A stretch of 64,000 nt of DNA from Woeseiaceae bacterium. Its GTDB lineage: Bacteria > Pseudomonadota > Gammaproteobacteria > Steroidobacterales > Woeseiaceae. The stretch spans positions 1 through 64,000 of the forward strand of contig JAJFKV010000002.1 of NCBI GenBank assembly GCA_021773055.1, given 5' to 3'. The number at the start of each line of letters is the position of its first letter. Positions within the stretch are counted from its first letter, which is position 1. Below the pieces are notes generated by a model that was not told where the DNA came from, ran no database searches, and saw nothing but the letters and a program-made list of their open reading frames with translations. Below, in pieces: positions 23,296-32,793 of the stretch. A program made the position numbers and the translations under genes.

Positions 23296-26200
23296 CCATT
23301 CGATACGCTGAACTGCACGCGCTGAGTAACTTTACTTTCCTGCGCGGGGCCTCCCATCCTGAGGAGCTTGTAGAGACGGCGGTAAAGCTTGGTTATGAAG
23401 CACTCGCCATTACCGACGAATGCTCGATGTCCGGTATCGTACGCGCGCACGCGGTGGCAAAGGAAGCCGGGCTTAAGAAGCTGATCATCGGTTCCGAATT
23501 GCGTTTACGCAGCGGCCGAAAATTGGTGGCGCTTGCGCAAAACATCAAAGGTTATGCAGCACTTTGCCAGCTCATCTCCAACGCACGTCGTGCGGCCGTA
23601 AAAGGCAGCTATGAACTGACGCGACTCGACTTCGAAGACGGCTTGCCAGGTTGTCTCGTGTTATGGATTCCGGACAACGATCTGATGCTCGATGTGGAGG
23701 ATCACTGGATACGAGAAACCTTCCGGGATCGCCTCTGGATAGCGGTTGAGTTACTGGCTGACGGGCGGCAAAAAGAACAACTCGAAAGACTGCGTGAAGA
23801 AGGGCGGCGTCTTAAATTGCCGCTGGTAGCAAGCGGTGATGTTCATATGCATATTCGTGCACGCCGCATATTGCAGGATGCCGTGACCGCGATTCGCGCG
23901 GGCACAACGGTCGATAATGCTGGCTTTGCCCTGTACTCCAATGGTGAGCGGCATTTACGTTCGCTCGCCGTGCTTGCACATACTTATCCTGCGGACTTAC
24001 TCGAGGAGTCAGTGCGTATTGCTGACAGCCTGAGTTTTTCTCTGGATGAGTTGTGCTACGAATATCCTGATGAGCTGGTGCCGAATGGAGAAACGGCAGG
24101 TACTTACCTCAGAAAACTTACCGAGGAGGGTATGCAACGTCGTTGGCCAGAGGGCACGCCAGCCAAAGTCATTACGCTCGTAGAGTACGAATTAAAACTA
24201 ATCGCCGAGCTTCAATACGAAGCGTATTTTTTAACGGTGCAGGACATTGTTGCTTTCGCGCGCTCAAAAGATATTCTCTGTCAGGGACGCGGTTCAGCGG
24301 CAAATTCGGCCGTGTGTTTTTGTTTGGGGATTACCGAGGTCGATCCCGGGCGCATGGCAGTACTGGTGGAACGCTTTATCTCGAAAGAGCGTAACGAACC
24401 ACCTGATATCGATGTGGATTTCGAGCACGAACGTCGTGAAGAAGTTATTCAATACATCTATAACAAGTACGGCCGGGAGCGCGCCGCATTGGCCGCTACA
24501 GTTATTACTTATCGCCCGCGCAGTGCATTGCGTGATGTTGGCAAAGTTCTTGGGTTGAGTGACCTGCAGATCAGCCGTCTTTCCCGTTCTATGCAGTGGT
24601 GGGACGGCAGCAAGGTCGATGACAGCCGTGTCCTCGAGGCCGGACTTGATCCGGACAGCCCGATTATCCGGCGCCTCATGTATCTCGTTCGCGAAATTAT
24701 GGGGTTTCCACGGCATCTTTCGCAGCATGTTGGTGGTTTTGTTATTTCCGACGCACCGCTGTATGAACTCGTGCCCATCGAAAACGCGACGATGCCAGAG
24801 CGCACAGTCATTCAGTGGGAGAAGAATGATCTGGAAGACCTCGGGCTCCTGAAGGTCGATGTCCTGGGCCTGGGAATGTTGACCGCCATTCGGCGCAGTT
24901 TTAATTTAATTCGAGATTTTGATGGCCGGAATTACACTTTGGCGACGGTCCCGGCAGAAGATCCCCTGGTATACGACATGATCTGCGATGGTGACACGAT
25001 GGGTGTGTTTCAAATCGAGTCACGTGCCCAGATGGCGATGCTGCCAAGGCTCAAACCGCGTTGCTACTATGACCTTGTAATTGAAGTAGCGATCATCCGA
25101 CCCGGTCCGATTCAGGGCGACATGGTGCACCCCTATTTACGCCGCAGGAATGGCGAGGAGGCAGTCGATTACCCCAGCGATGCAGTTAAGGGTGTGTTGC
25201 AACGGACATTGGGCGTACCGATTTTCCAGGAGCAGGTCATGCAGCTTGCAGTCGTTGCGGCTGGCTTTACGCCGGGCGAGGCCGATCAATTGCGGCGCGC
25301 GATGGCCGCCTGGAAGCGACGTGGCGGATTGGGTCCGTTTGAAGACAAGTTGATCAATGGCATGCGTGAGCGCGGTTACGACGAAGGTTTCGCACGACAA
25401 ATCTTTCGACAGATTGAAGGCTTTGGTGAATACGGATTTCCGGAGTCACACTCCGCGAGTTTTGCATTGCTCGTTTATGTGTCGTGCTGGCTGAAGTGCC
25501 ATACGCCCGCTGCATTCACATGCGCTTTGTTGAATAGTCAGCCGATGGGGTTCTATTCGGCATCACAACTTGTGCAGGACGTTCGAAGACACGGCGTTGA
25601 GGTACGTGCTGTTGATGTTAATGACAGCGATTGGGATTGCACCCTGGAGACCGGGGAAGATGGTGCCGCAATTCTGCGACTCGGCCTGCGTATGGTTAAG
25701 GGACTTTGCAAAGATGCAGGTCAACGCATCGTTGCTGAACGGAAGAATTCTCAGTACGAGAAGGCGCAAAGTCTGCTTGAACGAGCGCAGCTTGATCGGC
25801 GTGAATTGGGTGTGCTTGCGACATCGGGTGCGTTGCGCGCTATGTCTGGCGACCGACACAAGGCACGCTGGGCTGTTGCAGGGGTCGAGAAACCGATGCC
25901 GTTGTTCCAGTCAATAGATCGCTATGAAGCCACGCCGCTCCTGAAAAAGCCAGGCGAAGGCCAGAATATCGTTGCCGACTACCAGAGCACCGGTCTAACA
26001 CTGGAACGGCACCCGATGTGTTTGTTACGGCGGCAGCTGGATCGTTATGACTACGCTACGGCTGGGTGGTTGCCCAGCATGAATAATGGTCAGCGTATCA
26101 ACGTCGCCGGTCTGGTCATTACCAAGCAACGCCCTGGTACAGCCAGCGGTGTTACGTTTGTAACGTTGGAAGATGAAACCGGGCAGATCAATCTGATTGT

Positions 26201-26372
26201 CTGGAAGAAAGTCGCAGAAGAATTTCGTCCGGCATTATTAAATGCCCGCTTGCTTGGTATCGCTGGAAAGCTACAGATTGAAGGGAAGGTCATTCATGTT
26301 ATCGCGCACCAATTATTCGACCACACCGAAATGCTCGGCGCGCTCAGTGTGCGATCCTGGGACTTCCGTTAG
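23292..26372 (+). CDS. dnaE2: Error-prone DNA polymerase DnaE2 (ImuC)
   Basis: A 1026-residue C-family polymerase that copies damaged DNA with low fidelity. The PHP domain (YAELHALSNFTFLRGASHPEEL) is followed by the polymerase palm with GRGSAANSAVCFCLGIT and the catalytic acids in PPDIDVDFEHERR. Helix-hairpin and OB-fold parts follow (RINVAGLVITKQRPGTASG). It is shorter than replicative DnaE and ends without the tau-binding tail, as expected. GTGA overlap with imuB couples translation. It is the last gene of the SOS operon. Confidence 0.95.
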   Translation: MTIRYAELHALSNFTFLRGASHPEELVETAVKLGYEALAITDECSMSGIVRAHAVAKEAGLKKLIIGSELRLRSGRKLVALAQNIKGYAALCQLISNARRAAVKGSYELTRLDFEDGLPGCLVLWIPDNDLMLDVEDHWIRETFRDRLWIAVELLADGRQKEQLERLREEGRRLKLPLVASGDVHMHIRARRILQDAVTAIRAGTTVDNAGFALYSNGERHLRSLAVLAHTYPADLLEESVRIADSLSFSLDELCYEYPDELVPNGETAGTYLRKLTEEGMQRRWPEGTPAKVITLVEYELKLIAELQYEAYFLTVQDIVAFARSKDILCQGRGSAANSAVCFCLGITEVDPGRMAVLVERFISKERNEPPDIDVDFEHERREEVIQYIYNKYGRERAALAATVITYRPRSALRDVGKVLGLSDLQISRLSRSMQWWDGSKVDDSRVLEAGLDPDSPIIRRLMYLVREIMGFPRHLSQHVGGFVISDAPLYELVPIENATMPERTVIQWEKNDLEDLGLLKVDVLGLGMLTAIRRSFNLIRDFDGRNYTLATVPAEDPLVYDMICDGDTMGVFQIESRAQMAMLPRLKPRCYYDLVIEVAIIRPGPIQGDMVHPYLRRRNGEEAVDYPSDAVKGVLQRTLGVPIFQEQVMQLAVVAAGFTPGEADQLRRAMAAWKRRGGLGPFEDKLINGMRERGYDEGFARQIFRQIEGFGEYGFPESHSASFALLVYVSCWLKCHTPAAFTCALLNSQPMGFYSASQLVQDVRRHGVEVRAVDVNDSDWDCTLETGEDGAAILRLGLRMVKGLCKDAGQRIVAERKNSQYEKAQSLLERAQLDRRELGVLATSGALRAMSGDRHKARWAVAGVEKPMPLFQSIDRYEATPLLKKPGEGQNIVADYQSTGLTLERHPMCLLRRQLDRYDYATAGWLPSMNNGQRINVAGLVITKQRPGTASGVTFVTLEDETGQINLIVWKKVAEEFRPALLNARLLGIAGKLQIEGKVIHVIAHQLFDHTEMLGALSVRSWDFR

Positions 26373-26378
26373 CGTGAA

Positions 26379-26675
26379 CTACAAATCTTCGTCGATATTG
26401 AAGTTGTAAGTACTGCCAAATTCGTCGTCACCTTGTTCGCGAAGTGCTTCAATTTTTTCACGAACCTCACGGTGGTGAGCAGCTTCCTCAGCATCTTCGG
26501 AATCAATCTTCGCTACGAGTTTATCGACCTTGATTTCTGCCGTCGAATTGCCAACAATATCGTCGTCAACAGTAAGATCAATATTCTCGTCGGAGTCGCT
26601 TTCCGCTGCCTCGCCTTCCGAGAGACTGTCATCCACCTGGTCCTCGTCACCAGGTTCATCTCTATCGCCGATCAT
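26379..26675 (-). CDS. Small acidic protein at the end of the gsp operon
   Basis: A 98-residue protein I do not recognise. It is extremely acidic (EDQVDDSLSEGEAAESDSDENIDLTVDDD), then has a helix EIKVDKLVAKIDSEDAEEAAHHREVREKIEALREQ, and ends DDEFGSTYNFNIDEDL. No signal peptide or Cys. The ATG at 26675 is chosen for GAGG six bases upstream; an ATG 12 bases earlier is possible. It follows gspF by 25 bases on the same strand, so it is probably co-transcribed with the secretion genes, though its link to secretion is only positional. Confidence 0.75.
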   Translation of the reverse strand: MIGDRDEPGDEDQVDDSLSEGEAAESDSDENIDLTVDDDIVGNSTAEIKVDKLVAKIDSEDAEEAAHHREVREKIEALREQGDDEFGSTYNFNIDEDL

Positions 26676-26700
26676 TACGTACCTCATTGAACTGGTAATG

Positions 26701-27915
26701 CTATCGAATCAAATTGTTGATCTCGAAAATGGGCAATAAAATAGCGAGCACAATCGTCAGTACCACGCCACCCATCAGTACGATCACCAACGGTTGCAAT
26801 ATACCAAGTAATGTAGCGATAAGGCCATTGACTTCGCGTTCTTGACCAACCGCTGCACGGCCCAGCATCTCCTCCAGCTTGCCACTGGATTCACCACTCG
26901 AAATCAAATGGATCATCATGGGCGGAAAAAGCTTGCTGACGGCCAGCGACTTGCTAATTGATGCGCCTTCGCGGACACGAATAGTTGCCTCCACGACTGC
27001 GTCTCGCATCGGCAGGTTTTCGATAACCTCGGCAGAAATATTCAGGGCCTCAAGGATGGGTACTCCGCTGCCGGCAAGAATGCTTAGCGTACGCGTAAAT
27101 CGCGCGGTATTAATTCCCCGACTCAAACGACCAGAGATCGGCGTGCGTAGCAGGAAGCGATGATAGCTACGACGTGGGCCGTCTTGTTGCAGGATTCGCC
27201 ATATTCCATACCCTGCAGCGGCGATACCGATAATCAATGCCAGCCAGTGAGCTGTGAGAAAGTCACTGGTTGCAATCAGGCCTCGTGTGAGGCCGGGTAA
27301 TTCCGCCTGCGAACTCTCAAAAACACCGACAATTTTCGGTACGACAGTCGCCAGCATGAAGCTGATAATGCCTATCGCCATTACGATGAGTGCTGTCGGA
27401 TACACCATGGCATTGGTAATGTTCTGGCGTAATTCCTGACGGGACTCGGTGTAATCGGCGAGGCGCTCAAGAACGATATCCAGGTGCCCTGATTGCTCAC
27501 CTGCTGCGACGGTCGCCCGGTAAAGCTCCGGAAAGGCCTGCGGAAAGTCGCCGAGCCCATCGGCCAGCGTGTAGCCCTCCATGACCTTGGCGCGCACACC
27601 GAGCAGTATGCTCTTGGTGCGGGGATTGTCGTTTTGCTGCGATACCGCGAGCAGTGATTCTTCGAGTGGCATGCCGGATTGCGACAAAGATGCCAGCTGT
27701 CGCGTGACTAGCGCGAGTTCCGCAGAGGAAATTCCCTTGCGCAGTGAAAAGCTACTTTGCCGACGCGCCTCTTTCTGTGCGACTTCGGTGACGCTAACGG
27801 GCAACAGATTTCGGTCGCGCAGCAGCTGTCTGACATGCTTTGGTGTGTCGCCTTCGAGCAGACCCTTGGCCGGCTTGCCGGCCTGGTCCATCGCAACATA
27901 TTCGAATGCGCCCAT
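26701..27915 (-). CDS. gspF: Type II secretion inner-membrane platform protein GspF
   Basis: A 404-residue polytopic protein that forms the inner-membrane platform around which the pseudopilus is built. Two homologous cytoplasmic domains (ELALVTRQLASLSQSGMPLEESL and RFTRTLSILAGSGVPILEAL) alternate with membrane spans at about residues 172-192, 222-242 and 375-395. It begins MGAFEYVAMDQAGKPAKG, the family opening. It follows gspE by nine bases in the order C-D-E-F. Type IV pilus PilC is related, but the gspCDE neighbours settle the call. Confidence 0.94.
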   Translation of the reverse strand: MGAFEYVAMDQAGKPAKGLLEGDTPKHVRQLLRDRNLLPVSVTEVAQKEARRQSSFSLRKGISSAELALVTRQLASLSQSGMPLEESLLAVSQQNDNPRTKSILLGVRAKVMEGYTLADGLGDFPQAFPELYRATVAAGEQSGHLDIVLERLADYTESRQELRQNITNAMVYPTALIVMAIGIISFMLATVVPKIVGVFESSQAELPGLTRGLIATSDFLTAHWLALIIGIAAAGYGIWRILQQDGPRRSYHRFLLRTPISGRLSRGINTARFTRTLSILAGSGVPILEALNISAEVIENLPMRDAVVEATIRVREGASISKSLAVSKLFPPMMIHLISSGESSGKLEEMLGRAAVGQEREVNGLIATLLGILQPLVIVLMGGVVLTIVLAILLPIFEINNLIR

Positions 27916-27924
27916 ATAGCGAGA

Positions 27925-29436
27925 CTAATCTTCGCGAGTGACGCGCAAAACTTCGTCGAGCGTAGTGCGCCCGAGCAGAGCCTGGCGACGACCATCTGCG
28001 CGTATGCTCGGACTACTCTTGCGAGCATGACGTTCGAATTCCTGCTCGCTGACACCTTCGTGAATCATTTCCCGCATGCGGTCATCGAGCGTGATCAACT
28101 CATAAATTCCGGTGCGTCCGACGAAGCCACGATTGCCACCCGTGCCAGCCTTGTAGAGCGTCGGTGCATCCGCCGGATCGGCACCGAGAACTTCACACTC
28201 ATAGTCCGATGCTGTGTAAGGAATTTTGCTCTTGTCATCCAGTACGCGCACGAGGCGTTGCGCGAGAACACCGATCAGACTGGACGACAAGAGGTAGGGG
28301 GCCACGCCCATATCCCGTAATCGCGTAACGGCACCGCTCGCCGTATTGGTATGCAACGTGGACAGCACCAGGTGGCCAGTGAGGCTTGCTTGTACAGCGA
28401 TTTCGGCCGTTTCCAGGTCGCGAATTTCGCCAACCATCACGATATCGGGATCCTGACGAAGGATAGCGCGCAAACCACGAGCAAACGTCATCTCTACTTT
28501 GGTGTTTACCTGTGTTTGTCCGATACCATCGATGAGGTACTCAATTGGGTCTTCGACCGTCATGATATTGCGGCTGTTGTCATTGATGCGCTCGAGCGCC
28601 GCATACAAGGTCGTGGTCTTACCTGAACCGGTTGGGCCCGTGACAAGAATGATGCCGTGCGGTTTGTGGATGAGTTCATCCGTCGCCCGCATGGAGTCGT
28701 CGTCCATGCCAAGAGCTGTCAAATTGAGTCGGCCAGCTTGCTTGTCGAGCAATCGCAGTACCACTCGTTCACCATGGCCCGATGGCATGGTCGAGACACG
28801 TACATCTACAGCGCGCCCGGCGATCTTTAGCGAGATGCGGCCATCTTGCGGTAGCCGCTTCTCCGCAATATCCAGCCGCGACATAACTTTTACACGTGAG
28901 ACTACCAGCGGCGCGAGTGCCCGGCGTGTTTGCAGGATGTCTCTAAGCACACCGTCAATGCGAAATCTGACACTCAGGCGGTTTTCATATGTCTCGATAT
29001 GAACATCGGACGCGTTCTCCTTGATAGCCTCCGTAAGCACGGCATTGATGAATCGAATGATGGGCGCGTCGTCGTTGCTTTCCAGTAGATCGGATGGCTC
29101 AAGTTCCTGAGCGACTTGCGTCAGATCAAACTCTTCGTCAAGTCCGTCAACCATTTGTGCGGCATTGGTTGAGTCCTGTTCATAATGTTCTTGCAGCAGC
29201 ACATCGAAGACTTCTGCCGAAACGCATGACATTGTCAGCGGTACATCAGCAAATCGCCGTGCTTCAGCGATACTCAGAGGAGCGGCGCCGCTGCGATAGA
29301 CAAGCTCAGCCCTATCGCCAGTTACATTGCGGATCAATACGCCGTGGCGCTTGGCGAAAGAAAAGGGCAGGGCACGACGCGTCGCTTCGACGGCGTCGTC
29401 TGAATTCTCAGTAAGGATTTCGCTACTCGCTTCCAT
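27925..29436 (-). CDS. gspE: Type II secretion ATPase GspE (without the zinc tetracysteine motif)
   Basis: A 503-residue cytoplasmic ATPase that powers pseudopilus assembly. It has Walker A GPTGSGKTTT, the Asp box (TVEDPIEYLIDGIGQTQVN), Walker B IVMVGEIRDLETAEIA and the His box STLHTNTASG. Where relatives carry two CxxC pairs (as LCPDCKEPY and GCPKCN), this protein reads LDDKSKIPY and GTGGNRG and has lost all four; one unrelated Cys lies between. The structured zinc loop is therefore missing. The ATG at 29436 overlaps the gspD end; an in-frame TTG at 29451 is less likely. Confidence 0.93.
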   Translation of the reverse strand: MEASSEILTENSDDAVEATRRALPFSFAKRHGVLIRNVTGDRAELVYRSGAAPLSIAEARRFADVPLTMSCVSAEVFDVLLQEHYEQDSTNAAQMVDGLDEEFDLTQVAQELEPSDLLESNDDAPIIRFINAVLTEAIKENASDVHIETYENRLSVRFRIDGVLRDILQTRRALAPLVVSRVKVMSRLDIAEKRLPQDGRISLKIAGRAVDVRVSTMPSGHGERVVLRLLDKQAGRLNLTALGMDDDSMRATDELIHKPHGIILVTGPTGSGKTTTLYAALERINDNSRNIMTVEDPIEYLIDGIGQTQVNTKVEMTFARGLRAILRQDPDIVMVGEIRDLETAEIAVQASLTGHLVLSTLHTNTASGAVTRLRDMGVAPYLLSSSLIGVLAQRLVRVLDDKSKIPYTASDYECEVLGADPADAPTLYKAGTGGNRGFVGRTGIYELITLDDRMREMIHEGVSEQEFERHARKSSPSIRADGRRQALLGRTTLDEVLRVTRED

Positions 29437-31393
29437 CGCTCTGACTTTCAAGTGGCTGAGCTTGAGCTTCAGGCAACGGCGGTATCATGGGCCTCGCGAC
29501 CCCCGGCATGAGTTGAATCGAATCTGACTCACGATCTTTCTGAACGTCACGAATCATTTTGTACTTCGCATTCGTCTGGAAACTAGTTTCAGCCGCATCG
29601 CGCATAATTTCGGCGCGAATAAATATCATAAGATTGGTTTTCTTTTTCTCGGTCTTGCGTGAGCGGAATAAATTGCCGAGCAGCGGGATTTTTCCCAGTA
29701 CCGGAACGAACTGATCGCTCTCCAGTAAGGTGTCCTCGATCAAGCCACCCAACACCAGAATCTCGCCATCGTCAACGATAACTGTGGTATCGACAGTGCG
29801 TTGATTGGTAATAAGGTCAACTGCACCAGCCGACGACTGTGCGATGTTTGATATTTCCTGAGAAATCGTCAACATCATCGAATCGCCGTCATTTATTTGC
29901 GGCGTAATAGACAACTTGACCCCGATTTGTTCCCGGTTGATTGTCTGGAACGGGTTTACAGCGCCGGCGGTGCCGCCAGTGTTCGAGAAAGACCCGGTGA
30001 CAAACGGAACTTCCTGCCCGACGTTCAGCGTGGCTTCCTCATTGTCCGTGGTGACGATCGATGGCGTTGAGATAATATTGGTATTGGCATCGCCCTCGAT
30101 GGCGGTCAGGATTGCGGCAAAACTGACACCGGAGTCGGAGAGACGTCCAACGCCAACCGTTATGCCGCTGCCGATCAGGTCACCGCTGATTGCTCCGCCG
30201 CTGGCAGCGGTTCCTAACTGGACAACACCCGGTGTAGAGGGGAAATTGGTGACCGCAATGGGTGCATTGGTGCCGCTACCTTCTACAGCCCAGGTCACAC
30301 CAAACTGGTTGTTCTCATCGGCGATGACCTCAACGATAATCGCCTCAACAAGCACCTGTGCGCGCCGAATATCGAGGCGGTCTACGATCTGCATCAGTGA
30401 GCGCATTAATTTGGGCGGCGCGTTGGCGACAATTGCGTTGGTTTGCGTGTCCGCCCAAACGCTGACACTGCTGGGAGAAGCTGCACCGGCGGCTTGCCCG
30501 GTGGCTGATGTCGCGATTGCCTGATTGCTGAAATGTGTCTGTAATTTTGTCGCGAGTTCTTCGGCGTCGGCGTAACGCAAGTAACGTACTTGTGTATCAC
30601 CACCGTCTTCGAGTGGCGTATCGAGGTGCGCGATTAGAGTGCGAAGTCGAAGGCGGGCAGTTTTGTCGCCACCGATAAGGACACTGTTGGTTCTTGCATC
30701 TGCAACGAGACTGGTCGTTACGGGGCCGCTATCAGCTCGTTGTGTCTGAGTCAGCGCGGTCATGATGCGGACGATTTCTGTGGCCGACGCATTTTGCAGT
30801 GATACCACCTCAATATCATCGTCACTCGCCATGTCTATACGGCGGATGATACTGACCATGCGCGCGAGATTTGCAGCACGATCAGAGATGATAAGCATGT
30901 TTGAGCCGGCGTGAGCAACCATGTGACCGTACTGTGGAATAAGCGGCCGCAATATCGGCACTAACTGTGTTGCGCCGACATTTTTAACTTGAATAACCTG
31001 TGTGGCCATGTCGTCTGGACCGGCAGCATTTGCAGTGCCGAACTGGCTTGGAAATTGTCGTGCGGTCGCATCCGGTAATATCTTGACCAGGTCGCCGCTT
31101 TCGACAGCGATGTAGCCATGCACCTGCAAAATCGAAAGGAATGCCTCGTAAAAGGCGTCCTTTGACATCGGCGCTGACGACAACAGGTTTACCTTGCCGG
31201 TGACCCGCGGATCGAGAATGAAGTTCTTACCGGTTGCCTCGCTAACCGCTTCGACAACGATTCGAATATCAGCGTCTTTCCAGTTCAGCGAAATGCCGGA
31301 GTCTTGTGCATAACTCACCGACGCGAATTGTACGGTGAGTAGGGCTAATACCAGAAGTGCGGAGTTAGACTTTATTTTTTGGTTTCTTATCAT
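29423..31393 (-). CDS. gspD: Type II secretion secretin GspD
   Basis: A 656-residue outer-membrane channel subunit. Signal peptide to SYAQ (about residue 30), then the N0 domain (ISLNWKDADIRIVVEAVSEATGKNFILDPRVTG), N1-N3 repeats (VIQVKNVGATQLVPILRPLIPQYGHM and similar) and the secretin domain with VGQEVPFVTGSF, VKLSITPQIN and VLGGLIEDTLLES...PLLGNLFRS. The C-terminus is Pro/Gln-rich, a place where a pilotin could bind. Coupled to gspC by ATGA and overlapping gspE. Confidence 0.95.
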   Translation of the reverse strand: MIRNQKIKSNSALLVLALLTVQFASVSYAQDSGISLNWKDADIRIVVEAVSEATGKNFILDPRVTGKVNLLSSAPMSKDAFYEAFLSILQVHGYIAVESGDLVKILPDATARQFPSQFGTANAAGPDDMATQVIQVKNVGATQLVPILRPLIPQYGHMVAHAGSNMLIISDRAANLARMVSIIRRIDMASDDDIEVVSLQNASATEIVRIMTALTQTQRADSGPVTTSLVADARTNSVLIGGDKTARLRLRTLIAHLDTPLEDGGDTQVRYLRYADAEELATKLQTHFSNQAIATSATGQAAGAASPSSVSVWADTQTNAIVANAPPKLMRSLMQIVDRLDIRRAQVLVEAIIVEVIADENNQFGVTWAVEGSGTNAPIAVTNFPSTPGVVQLGTAASGGAISGDLIGSGITVGVGRLSDSGVSFAAILTAIEGDANTNIISTPSIVTTDNEEATLNVGQEVPFVTGSFSNTGGTAGAVNPFQTINREQIGVKLSITPQINDGDSMMLTISQEISNIAQSSAGAVDLITNQRTVDTTVIVDDGEILVLGGLIEDTLLESDQFVPVLGKIPLLGNLFRSRKTEKKKTNLMIFIRAEIMRDAAETSFQTNAKYKMIRDVQKDRESDSIQLMPGVARPMIPPLPEAQAQPLESQSDGSE

Positions 31394-32322
31394 TTGGTTT
31401 GCTCGCCGCCGCTCAGGTCGAGTTGGCTCGTCTTCAGGGTCAGGGTTTCGGAATTGCCGTTACGCTCAACGGTGACCGTAACCTGTTCCGCAGTGCCAAG
31501 AGATTGAAAAATTTGCATCGCCTGACTTGCGTCAGAAAGTGCTTGTCCGTCGATGTCCTTGATGATGTCACCCGGGCGTAGGCCCAGGGCCGCAAACTGT
31601 CGCCTGTCGCGCCCGGGATACACGCGAAAGCCAACTTGCTCACCCTTCACTCGATACGGCGTTGGGCGAATCACATCGGTCAATTTCGTCAGGTTCTGTG
31701 TGACAACAGACTGTATGGTTTTGCTGTTGCCCACGTTTTGTCGTGCAGATGTCGTCGCACGTCGCACACCGTTGGCGGGTGCGTCTTTGAATTCCCGCGG
31801 CAGTTTCAAATTGGTGAGCGTACCGTTTTCATTCAAAATAACACGGTCCGCGTATACGGCATGCAAAGTGGTCTTGTTGCCAACCGAGTCACCTATCGTG
31901 TAGACCGTTTGGTCATTACCGCCGTCCGATATGATTGCGACCGAATAATTAGGAATCTCGGATGCGACGGTGCCATTCAAAGTCAGATTTACGAGCCGCG
32001 TGTCAGCCAGATCGTATTCTGGTGCAACAACGGGCGTTGGCCCGGATTGTTCCGCATCGGCAATGCCAAACAGATGCGCATCAGCAATCGCGTTGATGTC
32101 GGCGGTGGTACCGGGAATTGCGGCAGACTGTGCCAATGCATCGGGCATTGGCACAGCAACGCCCATCGCGCTGCCAGGGGCCAGCATCCAGATCATTTTG
32201 GCGACCTGCCAGCCAATAATTATGACAAGCGCAAGGCTTACCAACGGCGGCAACAACCGGTTGACGGCGGCACCGTCAATTCCTGCAATATTCGCCAAAT
32301 TGGCTCTTGAAATTATATTCAA
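31390..32322 (-). CDS. gspC: Type II secretion protein GspC
   Basis: A 310-residue bitopic inner-membrane protein that couples the secretin to the platform. One membrane span lies near residues 27-48 (LPPLVSLALVIIIGWQVAKMIW), the homology region with LVNLTLNGTVASE at about 112-124, and a C-terminal PDZ domain (VYPGRDRRQFAALGLRPGDIIKDIDGQAL). The start codon is TTG at 32322, the first available in frame, with only a weak ribosome site. It is the first gene of gspCDEF; the other type II genes (G to M) are not in the window. Confidence 0.88.
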   Translation of the reverse strand: MNIISRANLANIAGIDGAAVNRLLPPLVSLALVIIIGWQVAKMIWMLAPGSAMGVAVPMPDALAQSAAIPGTTADINAIADAHLFGIADAEQSGPTPVVAPEYDLADTRLVNLTLNGTVASEIPNYSVAIISDGGNDQTVYTIGDSVGNKTTLHAVYADRVILNENGTLTNLKLPREFKDAPANGVRRATTSARQNVGNSKTIQSVVTQNLTKLTDVIRPTPYRVKGEQVGFRVYPGRDRRQFAALGLRPGDIIKDIDGQALSDASQAMQIFQSLGTAEQVTVTVERNGNSETLTLKTSQLDLSGGEQTK

Positions 32323-32332
32323 TGAAGCTATC

Positions 32333-32344
32333 TCAGGTACCTGA
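32333..32344. other. Perfect palindrome in the gspC leader
   Basis: TCAGGTACCTGA, a perfect 12-base inverted repeat, starts 11 bases upstream of the gspC TTG start. It lies downstream of the predicted gspC promoter and could be an operator. No other copy was noticed in the window. Confidence 0.4.
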
Positions 32345-32368
32345 TCTACCTATTAACGCAGCGACCCG

Positions 32369-32398
32369 ATGATACGGGTTGAACTGCGGCACGAACAA
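32369..32398 (-). promoter_or_regulatory. Possible sigma-70 promoter of gspC
   Basis: On the minus strand TTGTTC (32398-32393) and TATCAT (32374-32369) are 18 bases apart, giving a leader of about 40 bases to the gspC TTG start. Confidence 0.45.
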
Positions 32399-32407
32399 GC
32401 AGATTAT
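32379..32407 (+). promoter_or_regulatory. Possible sigma-70 promoter of clpS-clpA
   Basis: TTGAAC (32379-32384) and GATTAT (32402-32407) are 17 bases apart. Transcription would start near 32414, 30 bases before the clpS ATG. It overlaps the divergent gspC promoter. Confidence 0.45.
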
Positions 32408-32443
32408 TGACTTTTAAGCGAAATATCGCCCGCATACCTATAT

Positions 32444-32773
32444 ATGACTGAACGACCAACCGACATAGAGCGCCGCGCTGGCTTCGAACTGGCCGTCGAA
32501 GAAGCGCAGCCGAAGGTGAAACCGCCGCCACTTTATCGTGTGGTCCTGATAAACGATGACTTCACGCCTATGGAGTTTGTCGTGGACATCCTCGAGACCA
32601 TTTTTTCGATGCAACGCACTCGAGCGACTCAGGTCATGCTGGAGGTGCACACCAAGGGCAAGGGAATTTGCGGCGTTTTTAACCACGAAATTGCCGAGAC
32701 CAAGGTCGCTCAGGTAATGGGCATCGCCGATCAGCATCAGCATCCGTTGCTGTGCACTATGGAAGAATCCTGA
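32444..32773 (+). CDS. clpS: ClpS, N-degron adaptor of ClpAP
   Basis: A 109-residue adaptor that binds N-terminal Leu, Phe, Tyr and Trp and delivers substrates to ClpA. After a flexible 28-residue N-terminus, the core has YRVVLINDDFTPMEFVVDIL, the pocket-forming signature, then VMLEVHTKGKGICGVFNHEIAETKV, with the conserved HTKGKG. It precedes clpA by 20 bases, and aat, which makes such N-terminal signals, lies just beyond. Confidence 0.95.
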   Translation: MTERPTDIERRAGFELAVEEAQPKVKPPPLYRVVLINDDFTPMEFVVDILETIFSMQRTRATQVMLEVHTKGKGICGVFNHEIAETKVAQVMGIADQHQHPLLCTMEES

Positions 32774-32793
32774 ATGGATAGTGGGGCACGAAT

